Source: Pseudomonas parasichuanensis
GTDB lineage: Bacteria; Pseudomonadota; Gammaproteobacteria; Pseudomonadales; Pseudomonadaceae
Direction: 5' to 3'
Assembly (NCBI RefSeq): GCF_021601385.1
Contig: NZ_BQHO01000023.1
Span: 1-64,000, forward strand
DNA: 64,000 nt
The position numbers and the translations under genes were made by a program. The notes beneath the pieces are model-generated. The model saw nothing but the letters and a program-made list of their open reading frames with translations. It made no database searches and had not been told where the DNA came from. Shown piece after piece: positions 7,387 through 16,476 of the stretch. Every line of letters starts with the position of its first letter. Positions within the stretch are counted from its first letter, which is position 1.

Positions 7387-8808
7387 ATGAAAGAAGTCAC
7401 TGCACGGTCGGAAGGTGTCGTATCCGCCCGCCGTATTTTCAGGCAGCTGCTGGTTACCCTCGCGGCCTCGACCGCGATCTGTTCGGTACAGGCTGCGCCC
7501 CAGGGGGCCGAGGCGCTGGGCTCGAAGTTGACGCCGCTGGGCGGCGAAAGCGCCGCCAGTTCAAACGGGGATATCCCGGCCTGGGCCGCCCCAGGGCCGC
7601 AGGGGGCTGGCTGGAGTTATGGCCAGGTGCGCGGGGAGTATTGGAAGTTCAAGGGCGACAAGCCCCTGTACAGCATCGACTCGAGCAATGTGGCGCAACA
7701 CGCGAGCAAGCTGTCGCCCGCCCAGCTTGAGCTGTTCAAGAAGATTCCGGGCTATCGCATGGATGTCTTCCCGACCCGCCGTACCTGTGATGCGCCGAAC
7801 TTCGTGGCTGAGAACACCCGGCAGAACGTTGGCTTCGCCAAGCTCGACGCCAGCGGCGTTGCCCTCGAAGAAGCCCATGTGCCGGGCATCCCGTTCCCCC
7901 TGCCCACGACCGGTGCAGAGGTGATGTGGAACATGAAGATGCGTTACCGCGGCGTCGGCGTCGAAATCCCGAAAACCATCTCGGGCATTTCGCCGCGCAA
8001 GGGCGGGGAGTGGTTGCGCCAATCCACCGACACCTTCTTCTATACGCCTTGGGGCAAGAAGGGCAGTGCGCTGTTCTCGTCCGTCGGCCGCCTGGAAAAC
8101 GCCACCTTCTTCAATTACCTGGAGCCCGCCGCGCTGGCCGGCCAGTCAGCGGTGCAGACGGCCGTGGCCGGTGAGCAGGCCACGACCTTCTACTACTTCC
8201 CCGGCCAGCGGCGGGTACGGCGCATGCCATCGTACTCCTACGACGCGCCGCAGATCGGGCTGGATAACCAGTACACCGTCGATGAGGCGAACGTGTTCTT
8301 CGGCACCATGGACCGCTTCGACTGGAAGCTGGTCGGCAAGCAGGAACTGCTGGTGCCGTACAACGCCTTCGGCGCCTATGACACCGCCGCCAAGGTAGAG
8401 ACGTTTGCCGGCAACGATTCGATCGCGCCGCAGTCGCGCCGCTACGAGCTGCACCGCGTGTGGGTGGTCGAGGCGAACGTGCGCCAAGGCATGCGCCACC
8501 AGGCCCCCAAGCGCATGTTCTACATCGACGAGGACAGCTGGAACCCGCTGCTGGCCGTCGACTACGACAAGCAAGGACAGATCTGGAAGGTGCGTGAAGG
8601 TTTCTCGATCCCGGTGTACGAGACCGGTACCTGTGATGTGCAGGCGCAGGTCCAGTACAACCTGATCGATGGCCGTTACCTGTTCGACATGACCTCGATC
8701 GGCGCGGGCAAGAACGATATCCGCTGGCTCACCGAGGAAGGCAGCAGCCCGCGCCTGAAACGCGATTTCTTCACCTCCGACAACCTGCGAGCCATCAGCG
8801 AACGTTGA
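7387..8808 (+). CDS. DUF1329 outer-membrane-associated lipid-handling protein
   Basis: A 473-aa exported protein with a long signal peptide (residues 1-35, RRIFRQLLVTLAASTAICSVQA) and a DUF1329 domain, related in fold to the LolA/LolB lipoprotein-sorting group. ATG 7387 is preferred over 7342 because of the adjacent GGATCCTCCT and the signal peptide. DUF1329, DUF1302 and RND-superfamily genes recur together in Pseudomonas and steroid-degrading proteobacteria, where they are thought to move hydrophobic compounds across the envelope. It heads the operon that runs to 13875. Confidence 0.88.
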   Translation: MKEVTARSEGVVSARRIFRQLLVTLAASTAICSVQAAPQGAEALGSKLTPLGGESAASSNGDIPAWAAPGPQGAGWSYGQVRGEYWKFKGDKPLYSIDSSNVAQHASKLSPAQLELFKKIPGYRMDVFPTRRTCDAPNFVAENTRQNVGFAKLDASGVALEEAHVPGIPFPLPTTGAEVMWNMKMRYRGVGVEIPKTISGISPRKGGEWLRQSTDTFFYTPWGKKGSALFSSVGRLENATFFNYLEPAALAGQSAVQTAVAGEQATTFYYFPGQRRVRRMPSYSYDAPQIGLDNQYTVDEANVFFGTMDRFDWKLVGKQELLVPYNAFGAYDTAAKVETFAGNDSIAPQSRRYELHRVWVVEANVRQGMRHQAPKRMFYIDEDSWNPLLAVDYDKQGQIWKVREGFSIPVYETGTCDVQAQVQYNLIDGRYLFDMTSIGAGKNDIRWLTEEGSSPRLKRDFFTSDNLRAISER

Positions 8809-8832
8809 TCCTTCACCTTTCCGAGCGCCGAT

Positions 8833-10479
8833 ATGAAAACAACAATCACAAAAGCTTCAGGCCTTGCTATTGCGTGCATGACTCCCCTGGCAATGGGGTT
8901 CACCTTCGAAACCGAAACCCTTCATGGCTCGTTCGACTCCACCATCACCGCAGGCATGGGCCTGCGTACCGAGTCGCGCGGCTGCAACCTGATCAACCAG
9001 GGGCCGACCGGGCACAACGTGCCCTCTGGCTGCCTGGCGCAGAGCTCAGGCGTGGCGGACCAGGGCGACCTGAACTATGACCGCGGCGATATGTTCACCA
9101 ACTACCTCAAGGGTACCCACGAGCTGCTGCTGAAGATGCCCGAGGACGTCACCTTCATGGCGCGTGGCACCTGGATCCGCGACTTTGCCGCCACCGATAC
9201 CACCGGCACGCTGTCGTTCAACACCCCCGAGAGTGTCGGCAGCAACGGGCTCAGCGACGACGCCCGCGACGACCTCGCCTTCAAGGCGCGGCTGCTGGAC
9301 CTGTGGGTGAGCAAGGGCTTCGACGTGGGCGGGCAGCGGGTGCGAGCGCGCCTGGGCAACCAGGTGATCAACTGGGGTGAGAGCCTGTTCGTGGCCGGTG
9401 GTATCAACAACACCAACGCCTACGACTATCAGGCCCTGGCGCGCCCCGGCGTGCAGCTCAAGGAGGCCGTGCTGCCGGCACCGATGCTCAGTGTTGCCTC
9501 GGGCCTGGGCGCCGGCGTCAATGTCGAGGCCTACTACCAGTTCCGCTGGAACAAGAGCGAGCTGCCGCCGGTGGGCAGCTACTGGTCCACCACCAACGCC
9601 CTCGGCGAGGGCAGGGGAGACTACGGGTACTCTGAGAAAAAAGCCCGGGACAGCGGCCAGTGGGGGCTCTCGCTGCGTTGGCAACCGGAGGACAGCGACG
9701 TCAACTATGGCTTCTACGTGATGCGCTATCACGACAAGTTGCCGTCGCTGCGGGTGGACATTCTTGACCCGGACACCTTCGCGGCGGCACCGACCTGGCA
9801 CTACCAGGAAGACCGGATGATGTACGGCATCAGCGCCAACATGCCGATCGGCGACTGGGCGGTGGGGACGGAGCTTTCGTACCGGCCGAAGGATTCGGTC
9901 ATGCTCAATCCGGTCGTCGACCTGTGTACAGGCAATGGCGGCAAGTGCTGGAAGGACGAGAAGAAGTTCCAGTGGCACCTGACCGGCCTGTACAGCTTCA
10001 CACCGTCCAACTCGCCGACGCTGCTCGATTTCACCGGGGCCAGCTCGGGCACCTTGCTGACCGAGCTGGTGGTCATCCGGTACCCGGGGCTGCATGACGA
10101 AGTGAATGGCGAACCACTGGCTGCGGGGCTCAATACCTGGCAGCTGGACCCAGCAACCGCGCCCAAGTCCCGAGGCGACAAGACTTCATCGGGTATCAAC
10201 CTGGACTTCAGCATGACCTACGACGGCACGGTGTTGCCGGGCTGGCAGGTCACGCCGGGTATCTTCTATGCACGATCGCTGGGCGGGCGCACGCCTAACC
10301 TCACGGCCACCTTCACCGAAGGTGCGAGCAGCATGAACCTGTACCTGAACTTCGTGCGCAACCCGGCCAGTTGGCAGATTTCCCTCAACTACGCCAAGTT
10401 CATGGGCGGCGATACGCCTTACGACCAGCTGTACCGTGACCGCGATTATGTCGGCGTCGCGATCTCCCGCACCTTGTGA
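8833..10479 (+). CDS. DUF1302 outer-membrane beta-barrel protein
   Basis: A 548-aa protein. Its signal peptide (MKTTITKASGLAIACMTPLAMG) leads into GFTFETETLHGSFDSTITAGMGLRTESR, the typical DUF1302 start. The remainder has alternating amphipathic strands, and the end is strand-like (YVGVAISRTL). It is predicted to form an outer-membrane channel for hydrophobic ligands, partner to DUF1329 and the RND protein. It lies 24 bp after DUF1329, and its TGA overlaps the GTG at 10476. Confidence 0.88.
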   Translation: MKTTITKASGLAIACMTPLAMGFTFETETLHGSFDSTITAGMGLRTESRGCNLINQGPTGHNVPSGCLAQSSGVADQGDLNYDRGDMFTNYLKGTHELLLKMPEDVTFMARGTWIRDFAATDTTGTLSFNTPESVGSNGLSDDARDDLAFKARLLDLWVSKGFDVGGQRVRARLGNQVINWGESLFVAGGINNTNAYDYQALARPGVQLKEAVLPAPMLSVASGLGAGVNVEAYYQFRWNKSELPPVGSYWSTTNALGEGRGDYGYSEKKARDSGQWGLSLRWQPEDSDVNYGFYVMRYHDKLPSLRVDILDPDTFAAAPTWHYQEDRMMYGISANMPIGDWAVGTELSYRPKDSVMLNPVVDLCTGNGGKCWKDEKKFQWHLTGLYSFTPSNSPTLLDFTGASSGTLLTELVVIRYPGLHDEVNGEPLAAGLNTWQLDPATAPKSRGDKTSSGINLDFSMTYDGTVLPGWQVTPGIFYARSLGGRTPNLTATFTEGASSMNLYLNFVRNPASWQISLNYAKFMGGDTPYDQLYRDRDYVGVAISRTL

Positions 10480-10487
10480 GGCCTGCC

Positions 10488-12902
10488 GTGAACGGTTCCG
10501 TGAAACTCACTGAAATCCAGGCGCGTGGCGTGCTGCCACGCGTCGAGCGTGTCCTGTTCGGGCATCGTCGGCTGGTGCTGGCGAGCCTGGCCGTGTTCAC
10601 GCTGGTCATGGCGTGGTTCGCCGTGCAGCTGCGCATGGATGCCGGCTTCGAAAAGCAGCTGCCGGTCGGCCATGAATACATCGAGACATTCCAGACCTAC
10701 CGCAATGACCTGATGGGCGCCAACCGCCTGACCCTCGTGGTCAGGTCGCGCACAGGCGATATCTGGAGCGCCCCCGGCCTGAAGCGGCTGTATGACGTGA
10801 CTCAGGCGGTCAGCTTCCTGCCCGGGGTTTCCCGCAGCAGTGTGCGTTCGTTGTGGACGCCCAATGCCTTCGTCAACGAGATCACCGAGGAAGGCTTTCG
10901 CGCCGATCCGCTGGTGCCGGGAACGGTTTCTCCCGAGCACTTGAACGATGAGGTCATCGCCAAGATCGCCAGCTCCACCGCGCAGGGGGGCTTCATCGGC
11001 ACGCTGGTGTCCCGTGACCAGCGCAGCGCGATGATCACGGCGGAGCTCAACGAGTACGAAGCCGATGGCAGTCACCTGGACTACGTGGCGTTCAACCACC
11101 GGCTGGAGCAAGAGATCCGTCAGCAGTTCGAGGATGGCGACTTCGAAATCCAGATCATCGGTTTTGCCAAGCAGATCGGCGACATTGCCGAGGGCGCTTC
11201 AGCCGTGCTGGAGTTCTGTTTGCTGGCACTGTTGCTGACCGCCGCTGCGGTTTATTGGTATTGCCACTCGCTGCGTTTCACGCTGTTGGCGCTGGTGTGT
11301 TCGCTGGCCTCGCTGGTCTGGCAGTTCGGCAGCCTGCGCTTGCTGGGCTACGGCCTCGATCCGCTGGCGGTGCTGGTGCCCTTCCTGGTGTTCGCCATCG
11401 GGGTGTCCCATGGTGTGCAGCAGATCAACTTCATCGTCCGCGAGATCGCGGTCGGCAAGAGCGCAGAAGCGGCAGCGCGTTCGAGCTTCACCGGCTTGCT
11501 GATCCCGGGAACACTGGCGCTGGTGACTGCGCTGGTGTCCTTCGTGACGCTGCTGCTGATCCCTATCCCGATGGTGCGGGAGCTGGCCATCACGGCCTCG
11601 CTGGGCGTGGCGTTCAAGATCATCACCAACCTGTTGATGCTGCCATTGCTGGCGTCCATGCTGCGGGTCGACGATCGCTATGCGGCGGCCCAGGAAGTTT
11701 CCCGGCAGCGCCGTACCCGCTGGTTGCGCGGCCTGTCCCGGCTCGCCGAGTGGCGTAACGCACAATGGGTGCTGGGCGTGGCCCTGGTGGTGTTCCTGGT
11801 GGCGATCTGGCAAAGCCATGACCGGGTCGTCGGCTCGTTGCAGGCTGGGGCCCCGGAGTTGCGTGAGGACTCGCGCTTCAATCGCGATGCCGTCTCTATC
11901 GCCGGCAACTATGACATCGGCCTGGACTGGCTCAGTGTGGTTTTCGAAGCCAGCCCGCAGGGCGCTGGTGAAGGCGGGGCGACGGCCTGCGAGGATGTGG
12001 CGGCGGGGCAGTACCAGGATCGTTTCGTCTGGGCCATGCAGGGGGTGCCCGGTGTGCTGTCGGTGGCCTCGTTCTCCAGCAACATGCGCCAGTTCAACGA
12101 GGGCTACAACGAGGGCAATCCGAAGATGGCCGCGGTGCCCATCGACCCGATGAACTACGCGGCGCTGGCCACCGAGGTGGCGCGTACGCCCGGGCTGGTG
12201 CGCACCGACTGCAGCATGTCCGCCGTGCACCTGTATCTGGCCGACCACAAGGCCACGACCATCAACAGGGTGGTGGAAGCCGCCAAGGCATTCCGCAGCG
12301 AGTATCCGCTGCCTGGCATTACGATCCGCCTCGCCTCGGGTAACGCCGGCGTGCTGGCCGCCATCAACGAGGAAGTGGAGAAGAGCGAAACCCCCATGCT
12401 GCTCTATGTTTATGCCGCGATCGCGCTGCTGGTGTTCGCCGTCTACCGCGACCTGCGGGCGGTGCTGGTGTGCTGCCTGCCTTTGACCATCGGCACCTTC
12501 ATCGGCTACTGGTTCATGAAGGAACTGCAGATCGGCCTGACCATCGCCACCTTGCCGGTGATGGTGCTGGCCGTGGGCATTGGGGTCGACTATGCCTTCT
12601 ACATCTACAACCGCCTGCAATTGCACCTGGCCCACGGCCAGCCGATCACCAAGGCGGTCGAGCACGCGTTGCTCGAGGTGGGCGTCGCCACGATCTTCAC
12701 CGCCATCACCCTGGCCGTGGGCGTGGCCACCTGGGCGTTCTCGGACCTCAAGTTCCAGGCCGACATGGGCAAGCTGCTGGCCTTCATGTTCATCGTCAAC
12801 ATGGTCATGGCCATGACCGTGCTGCCGGCCTTTGCCGTGTGGCTGGAGCGGGTGTTCCCGCGCAAGCGCCCCGTGCGCTTGATCGGCGCGTTGCTGCACT
12901 GA
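10488..12902 (+). CDS. RND-superfamily (MMPL/HpnN-like) hydrophobic-substrate transporter
   Basis: An about 804-aa inner-membrane protein with two homologous halves. Each half has one TM helix, a large periplasmic domain, then a five-helix bundle (for example ADIAEGASAVLEFCLLALLLTAAAVYW..., and TPMLLYVYAAIALLVFAVYRDLRAVLVCCLPLTIGTFIGYW...VMVLAVGIGVDYAFYIYNRL). This is the MMPL/sterol-sensing-like half-size RND architecture, not the ~1040-aa tripartite HAE pumps, and no adaptor gene is present. GTG 10488 has TGAGG at good spacing; GTG 10476, overlapping the previous stop, is the alternative. It would use proton motive force to move a hydrophobic substrate with the DUF1302/1329 partners. Confidence 0.88.
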   Translation: MNGSVKLTEIQARGVLPRVERVLFGHRRLVLASLAVFTLVMAWFAVQLRMDAGFEKQLPVGHEYIETFQTYRNDLMGANRLTLVVRSRTGDIWSAPGLKRLYDVTQAVSFLPGVSRSSVRSLWTPNAFVNEITEEGFRADPLVPGTVSPEHLNDEVIAKIASSTAQGGFIGTLVSRDQRSAMITAELNEYEADGSHLDYVAFNHRLEQEIRQQFEDGDFEIQIIGFAKQIGDIAEGASAVLEFCLLALLLTAAAVYWYCHSLRFTLLALVCSLASLVWQFGSLRLLGYGLDPLAVLVPFLVFAIGVSHGVQQINFIVREIAVGKSAEAAARSSFTGLLIPGTLALVTALVSFVTLLLIPIPMVRELAITASLGVAFKIITNLLMLPLLASMLRVDDRYAAAQEVSRQRRTRWLRGLSRLAEWRNAQWVLGVALVVFLVAIWQSHDRVVGSLQAGAPELREDSRFNRDAVSIAGNYDIGLDWLSVVFEASPQGAGEGGATACEDVAAGQYQDRFVWAMQGVPGVLSVASFSSNMRQFNEGYNEGNPKMAAVPIDPMNYAALATEVARTPGLVRTDCSMSAVHLYLADHKATTINRVVEAAKAFRSEYPLPGITIRLASGNAGVLAAINEEVEKSETPMLLYVYAAIALLVFAVYRDLRAVLVCCLPLTIGTFIGYWFMKELQIGLTIATLPVMVLAVGIGVDYAFYIYNRLQLHLAHGQPITKAVEHALLEVGVATIFTAITLAVGVATWAFSDLKFQADMGKLLAFMFIVNMVMAMTVLPAFAVWLERVFPRKRPVRLIGALLH

Positions 12903-12912
12903 GGAGAGTGTC

Positions 12913-13875
12913 ATGGGATTGAAGTATTCATTGATGGCGACCCTGTTCGCCGCCGCGTTGCCGCTGCTGCCCGTCCACGCCGAGCCCTTGCAGGCCGTGC
13001 CGGCGGCCCAGGCAGGCAATGCCACGCAAGCCACCATGCTGGATGCTGTTTGGGCGGCAGAGCGCCTGGTGGCTGTCGGCGACCACGGCGTGGTGTTGTT
13101 GTCCGACGATCACGGCAAGCACTTTCGCCAGGCGCGCTCGGTGCCGCTGTCCACACAGCTGACCGGGGTGTCGTTCGTCGATGCCAGGCACGGCTGGGCG
13201 GTCGGCCATTGGGGGGCGATCCTGGCCACTACCGATGGCGGTGAGTCCTGGCAGGTCCAGCGCTTGTCCAGCGAAGAAGATCGGCCGCTGTTTGCCGTGC
13301 ACTTCTTCAATGCCCGGCAGGGCGTTGCGGTGGGGCTCTGGGCATTGCTGCTGACCACCGAGGATGGTGGCCAGACCTGGACGCAGCAGCAGTTGCAGGC
13401 ACCGCCAGGCGCCAAGAAGGCCGACCTCAACCTGATGGGGCTGTTTGCCGGCAGCCACGGCTCGCTCTACGCCACGGCCGAGCATGGGCAGGTGTTGCGC
13501 TCCGAGGACCAGGGCAAAAGCTGGCGCTACCTGGATACTGGCTACGAAGGCACGCTTTGGGCCGGTGCGGTGCTGGCCGATGGCAGCCTGCTGGTGGGCG
13601 GGCAGCGGGGTACCCTGTTGCACGGCGATGCGGCCGGAAAGGACTTTCGCCGAGTACCGACCCAAGGCAAAGGCTCTGTTACTGCCATGGCGGTATCGGG
13701 CGCGCGGGTGCTGGTGGTCGGGCTGGATGGGATGAGGGTGCTCAGCAACGATGGCGGGCAAAGCTTCCAGGAAAACCAGGCCGCCGATGGGCTGTCGCTG
13801 ACTGCGGCGCTGCTCGATGCCGACGCGGCGCCTGTGCTGTTCTCACGACGCGGGGTAGTGCTCGACCCGGACTAG
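12913..13875 (+). CDS. YCF48-like beta-propeller protein, exported
   Basis: A 320-aa protein with a signal peptide (MGLKYSLMATLFAAALPLLPVHA). It has repeated propeller blades marked by DHGKHF, TDGGESW, EDGGQTW, DQGKSW and DGGQSF turns, as in YCF48/HCF136 and sialidase-like Asp-box folds. A strong RBS (GAGGAGAGTGTC) and a 10-bp gap place it last in the DUF1329-DUF1302-RND operon, where such proteins are commonly found. It is probably a periplasmic assembly or scaffold factor for the transporter; it is not a photosystem protein. Confidence 0.85.
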   Translation: MGLKYSLMATLFAAALPLLPVHAEPLQAVPAAQAGNATQATMLDAVWAAERLVAVGDHGVVLLSDDHGKHFRQARSVPLSTQLTGVSFVDARHGWAVGHWGAILATTDGGESWQVQRLSSEEDRPLFAVHFFNARQGVAVGLWALLLTTEDGGQTWTQQQLQAPPGAKKADLNLMGLFAGSHGSLYATAEHGQVLRSEDQGKSWRYLDTGYEGTLWAGAVLADGSLLVGGQRGTLLHGDAAGKDFRRVPTQGKGSVTAMAVSGARVLVVGLDGMRVLSNDGGQSFQENQAADGLSLTAALLDADAAPVLFSRRGVVLDPD

Positions 13876-13992
13876 AATGCTGTGAAGCTCCACACGCAAT
13901 TTGTCCTCTAACCAGGTGTCACCGAGCGAAGCCTGGTTTAGTGACAAACCGCTCCATTAACGGGTTCGTTTTTTGAGTAGTTCGCACGCCTT

Positions 13993-15249
13993 ATGACCAG
14001 TCCTGCGCCCCTCTGGCCACGCCCATCGGAAACCGTTCGCGAGCTCATGCGCAAAGGCGCCGAGCGGGCTCAGGCTTTGCCAGCGGAATGGATCGAGCGC
14101 CTGAATCAATCGCTGTTTGCTTCCCCGGAAGATGCACGGCTGCTGGAGGACCCGGTGATCCTGGCGGCGTGCCGGCGCGCCAACCGGGCGGAGTTGCTGC
14201 ACTGGGCGAATGCGAACCTGCAGCGCCCTGGCGAACCGGTGGAGCCCTATGTGTCCGCCGACATGGTGGACACGGCCCGGGAGCTTGCCCGCAGAGGCTT
14301 GTCGGAACTGCTGGTGAATATCGCCAGGTCGACACAGAACACAGCCTGGGAGCTGTGGATGAAGATGGCGTTCAGCCTGACCCAGGATCCCCTGGTGCTC
14401 GAGGAGTTCCTGGCCGTCTCGTCGCGCTCGATCTCGGAATTCATCGACGGCAACATGCGGGTGATCACCCAGATCATCCTGCGGGAAAAGGAAGCGGTCG
14501 CGCATGACGAGCACATCGACAAACGCAGCCTGGTCAGTCGGCTGCTCGACGGCAGGGAGGTGGACAGCGAGCATTTTGGCAGGCGGCTGAACTACAACCT
14601 GGTTCAGAAACACCAGGCTTTCGTGGTGTGGAGCGAAACCCCAGACGTGGAGATCCGCTTGCTGGAGCGCATGGCAGGCGGCCTGGCCCAGCTCAACGGC
14701 CTATCAGCCCCCCTTGTTGTTTTCGCAGGCCCTGCAACTTTGTGGGGCTGGTGTAGCGCGGCGAGGCCGCTTGACCTGATCATGCTGCAAGGCGTGGGTG
14801 CAAAGTTCCCAGGCATTCGCGCGGCAATCGGCTCGCCGGCGGCGGGGGTGAACGGCTTTCGGCGCTCGCACCTGGAGGCGTTGACCACCCAGCGGCTCAT
14901 GGGTCGCCTTGCCGGGTCGCCTGCCGTGGCCACGATCGACCAGGTCAGGATGGTGTCGCTGATGACCCAGGATGACCGTGCGGCCAGGCAATTTGTTGTG
15001 AGCACCTTGGGGCGTTTGGCGACGGAATCGAAAGTGCTCCAGCAGTCGTTGCACGCCTTCCTGGCCAATGGCTGCAATATCACCCAGACCGCCGAGGTGC
15101 TGGGCACCCACCGCAACACCCTGCTGCGCAGGCTGGAGCGTGCACAGGACCTGTTGCCTGTGCCGTTTGCCGACCACCGCATACAGATTGCCGCAGCGCT
15201 TGAACTGGTGATCTGGAGTACGCCGCTTGATGAGGGCTTGAACAGCTGA
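13993..15249 (+). CDS. PucR/CdaR-type helix-turn-helix regulator
   Basis: A 418-aa regulator. The C-terminal HTH_30 motif is clear: LHAFLANGCNITQTAEVLGTHRNTLLRRLERAQDLL, followed by DHRIQIAAALEL. The middle part (about residues 170-330) matches the GGDEF-like domain seen in PucR/CdaR activators, without a GGDEF motif. It follows the DUF1302/RND operon on the same strand after a 117-bp gap that holds a weak hairpin (AACCAGG...CCTGGTT) but no clear T-tract terminator. It is a candidate second regulator of the catabolic locus. The start codon has a weak RBS, so it is uncertain. Confidence 0.8.
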   Translation: MTSPAPLWPRPSETVRELMRKGAERAQALPAEWIERLNQSLFASPEDARLLEDPVILAACRRANRAELLHWANANLQRPGEPVEPYVSADMVDTARELARRGLSELLVNIARSTQNTAWELWMKMAFSLTQDPLVLEEFLAVSSRSISEFIDGNMRVITQIILREKEAVAHDEHIDKRSLVSRLLDGREVDSEHFGRRLNYNLVQKHQAFVVWSETPDVEIRLLERMAGGLAQLNGLSAPLVVFAGPATLWGWCSAARPLDLIMLQGVGAKFPGIRAAIGSPAAGVNGFRRSHLEALTTQRLMGRLAGSPAVATIDQVRMVSLMTQDDRAARQFVVSTLGRLATESKVLQQSLHAFLANGCNITQTAEVLGTHRNTLLRRLERAQDLLPVPFADHRIQIAAALELVIWSTPLDEGLNS

Positions 15250-15311
15250 GGTTTGCTCGGTTGGCTCCGTGGTTGTCAGGGACATGCTGGGGAGGAGGGC
15301 AGTCCACTGTT

Positions 15312-15560
15312 GTAGGGGCCCCCCCGGCAAGGCTGCTCCCACATCATGGGCTTGCTCGCCCCCTTGTAGGAGCGGCCTTGCCGGAGCGCCGGACCGGCCG
15401 GAAAGGGCTGCGCAACAGCCCGCCGATATTGGCGGCGCCACATAGCTCGCGGGGCCGCTTTGCGGCCCTTTCGCGGCACAAGGCCGCTCCTACAGAAAAG
15501 CAGCACAAGACAGTTGCTCCCACAGCGTTCGTGCGAACCCTGTGGGAGCCCGCGAAAACG
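15312..15560. repeat. Cluster of REP-type palindromes
   Basis: The 336-bp gap between the PucR-type gene and the convergent hydrolase gene is filled with REP-like units: gcaaggctgctcccacat, tgtaggagcggccttgccgg, gcacaaggccgctcctacag and a gtgggagcccgcgaaaacgg unit. No gene is apparent. The array may act as a bidirectional transcription block. Confidence 0.7.
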
Positions 15561-15585
15561 GGCGCAGTCGTGCGGACTGTTGAAA

Positions 15586-16476
15586 TCAGGCCGCCGACCC
15601 GGCTTGCACTTCCTGCAGAAACGCCAACAAATGCTCGTTGAACGCCTGCGGCGCCTCCTCCATCACGAAGTGCCCGCACCCGGGGATGACCACCCCACGC
15701 AGCGATCGGGCATGCGCCTTCAGTGTCTGCAAGGGGGCGTCGCCCGTGGCATGCTGCGCCCCGATCGCCAGCACCGGCATGTCCAGTTCACGCCGGGCCC
15801 GCTCGGTGTTCTGGCGGATGGTTTCGGGGATCGCCCGGTAGTACTCGAAGCCACCTCGCAGCCCGCCGGGTGTCGAGTAGGCACGGATGTAGACGTCCGA
15901 CGCCACCGCATGACGCCGCACGGCCCAACGATCGAACATGAAGTTCAGGTACCCCTCCTCACGGCCCGCAATAAGGAACTCCGGCAAGTCGCGCACCTGG
16001 TTGAACAGGAAATGCCAGAGGAAGATGTTCTGCTGCGGTGTAACGAAAATCGGTGGCGCCGCTGCCAAGCCCGGAATAACGGCCTCGGCCACCGCCAGGG
16101 TCTTCACCGCCTGCGGCTGGTCGCTGGCCAGCGCATACGCCACCCACATGCCCACGTCATGGCCGACCAGGTGGTAGCGCGCATGCCCGAGCTGGGCCAT
16201 GGCCTGGTGCAGCAGCCGGGCGATGTTACCGGTGTCGTAGCCCTGGGCCGGACGATCGGAATCACCCAGGCCCGGTGGGTCGACGGCAATGGCCATGAAG
16301 CCATGCCCGGCCAGCGCCTGCATCACATGGCGCCATGCATACCAGGTCTGTGGCCAGCCCGGCACCAGCAGCACCGGCTCGCCTTCGCCAGCCACCACAC
16401 AATGGATACGCAGGCCGTCCACCTGCGCATAGGTGTGGGTGAATGCATTCACCGAAGCATCGAGAGACGTCGTCAT
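15586..16476 (-). CDS. Alpha/beta hydrolase (epoxide hydrolase / haloalkane dehalogenase type)
   Basis: A 296-aa alpha/beta hydrolase. The oxyanion region is VPGWPQTWYAWRHV, the nucleophile elbow is GHDVG with Asp107, and the base is His269 in IPGCGHFVMEE. An Asp nucleophile and the WPQT (HGWPE-like) segment place it with epoxide hydrolases and fluoroacetate/haloalkane dehalogenases. ATG 16476 has AGGAGG 7 nt upstream and overlaps the isomerase stop (ATGA), so the two are translationally coupled. The true substrate is unknown. Confidence 0.87.
   Translation of the reverse strand: MTTSLDASVNAFTHTYAQVDGLRIHCVVAGEGEPVLLVPGWPQTWYAWRHVMQALAGHGFMAIAVDPPGLGDSDRPAQGYDTGNIARLLHQAMAQLGHARYHLVGHDVGMWVAYALASDQPQAVKTLAVAEAVIPGLAAAPPIFVTPQQNIFLWHFLFNQVRDLPEFLIAGREEGYLNFMFDRWAVRRHAVASDVYIRAYSTPGGLRGGFEYYRAIPETIRQNTERARRELDMPVLAIGAQHATGDAPLQTLKAHARSLRGVVIPGCGHFVMEEAPQAFNEHLLAFLQEVQAGSAA

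Noticed and set aside
11199-13037. 612-codon minus-strand frame
   Set aside because: Antisense to the RND gene. It is His/Gln/Arg-rich without domain logic, a typical GC shadow.
12913-13875. Photosystem II assembly protein
   Set aside because: YCF48-like propellers are found in non-photosynthetic bacteria next to DUF1302/RND genes. The organism is a pseudomonad.
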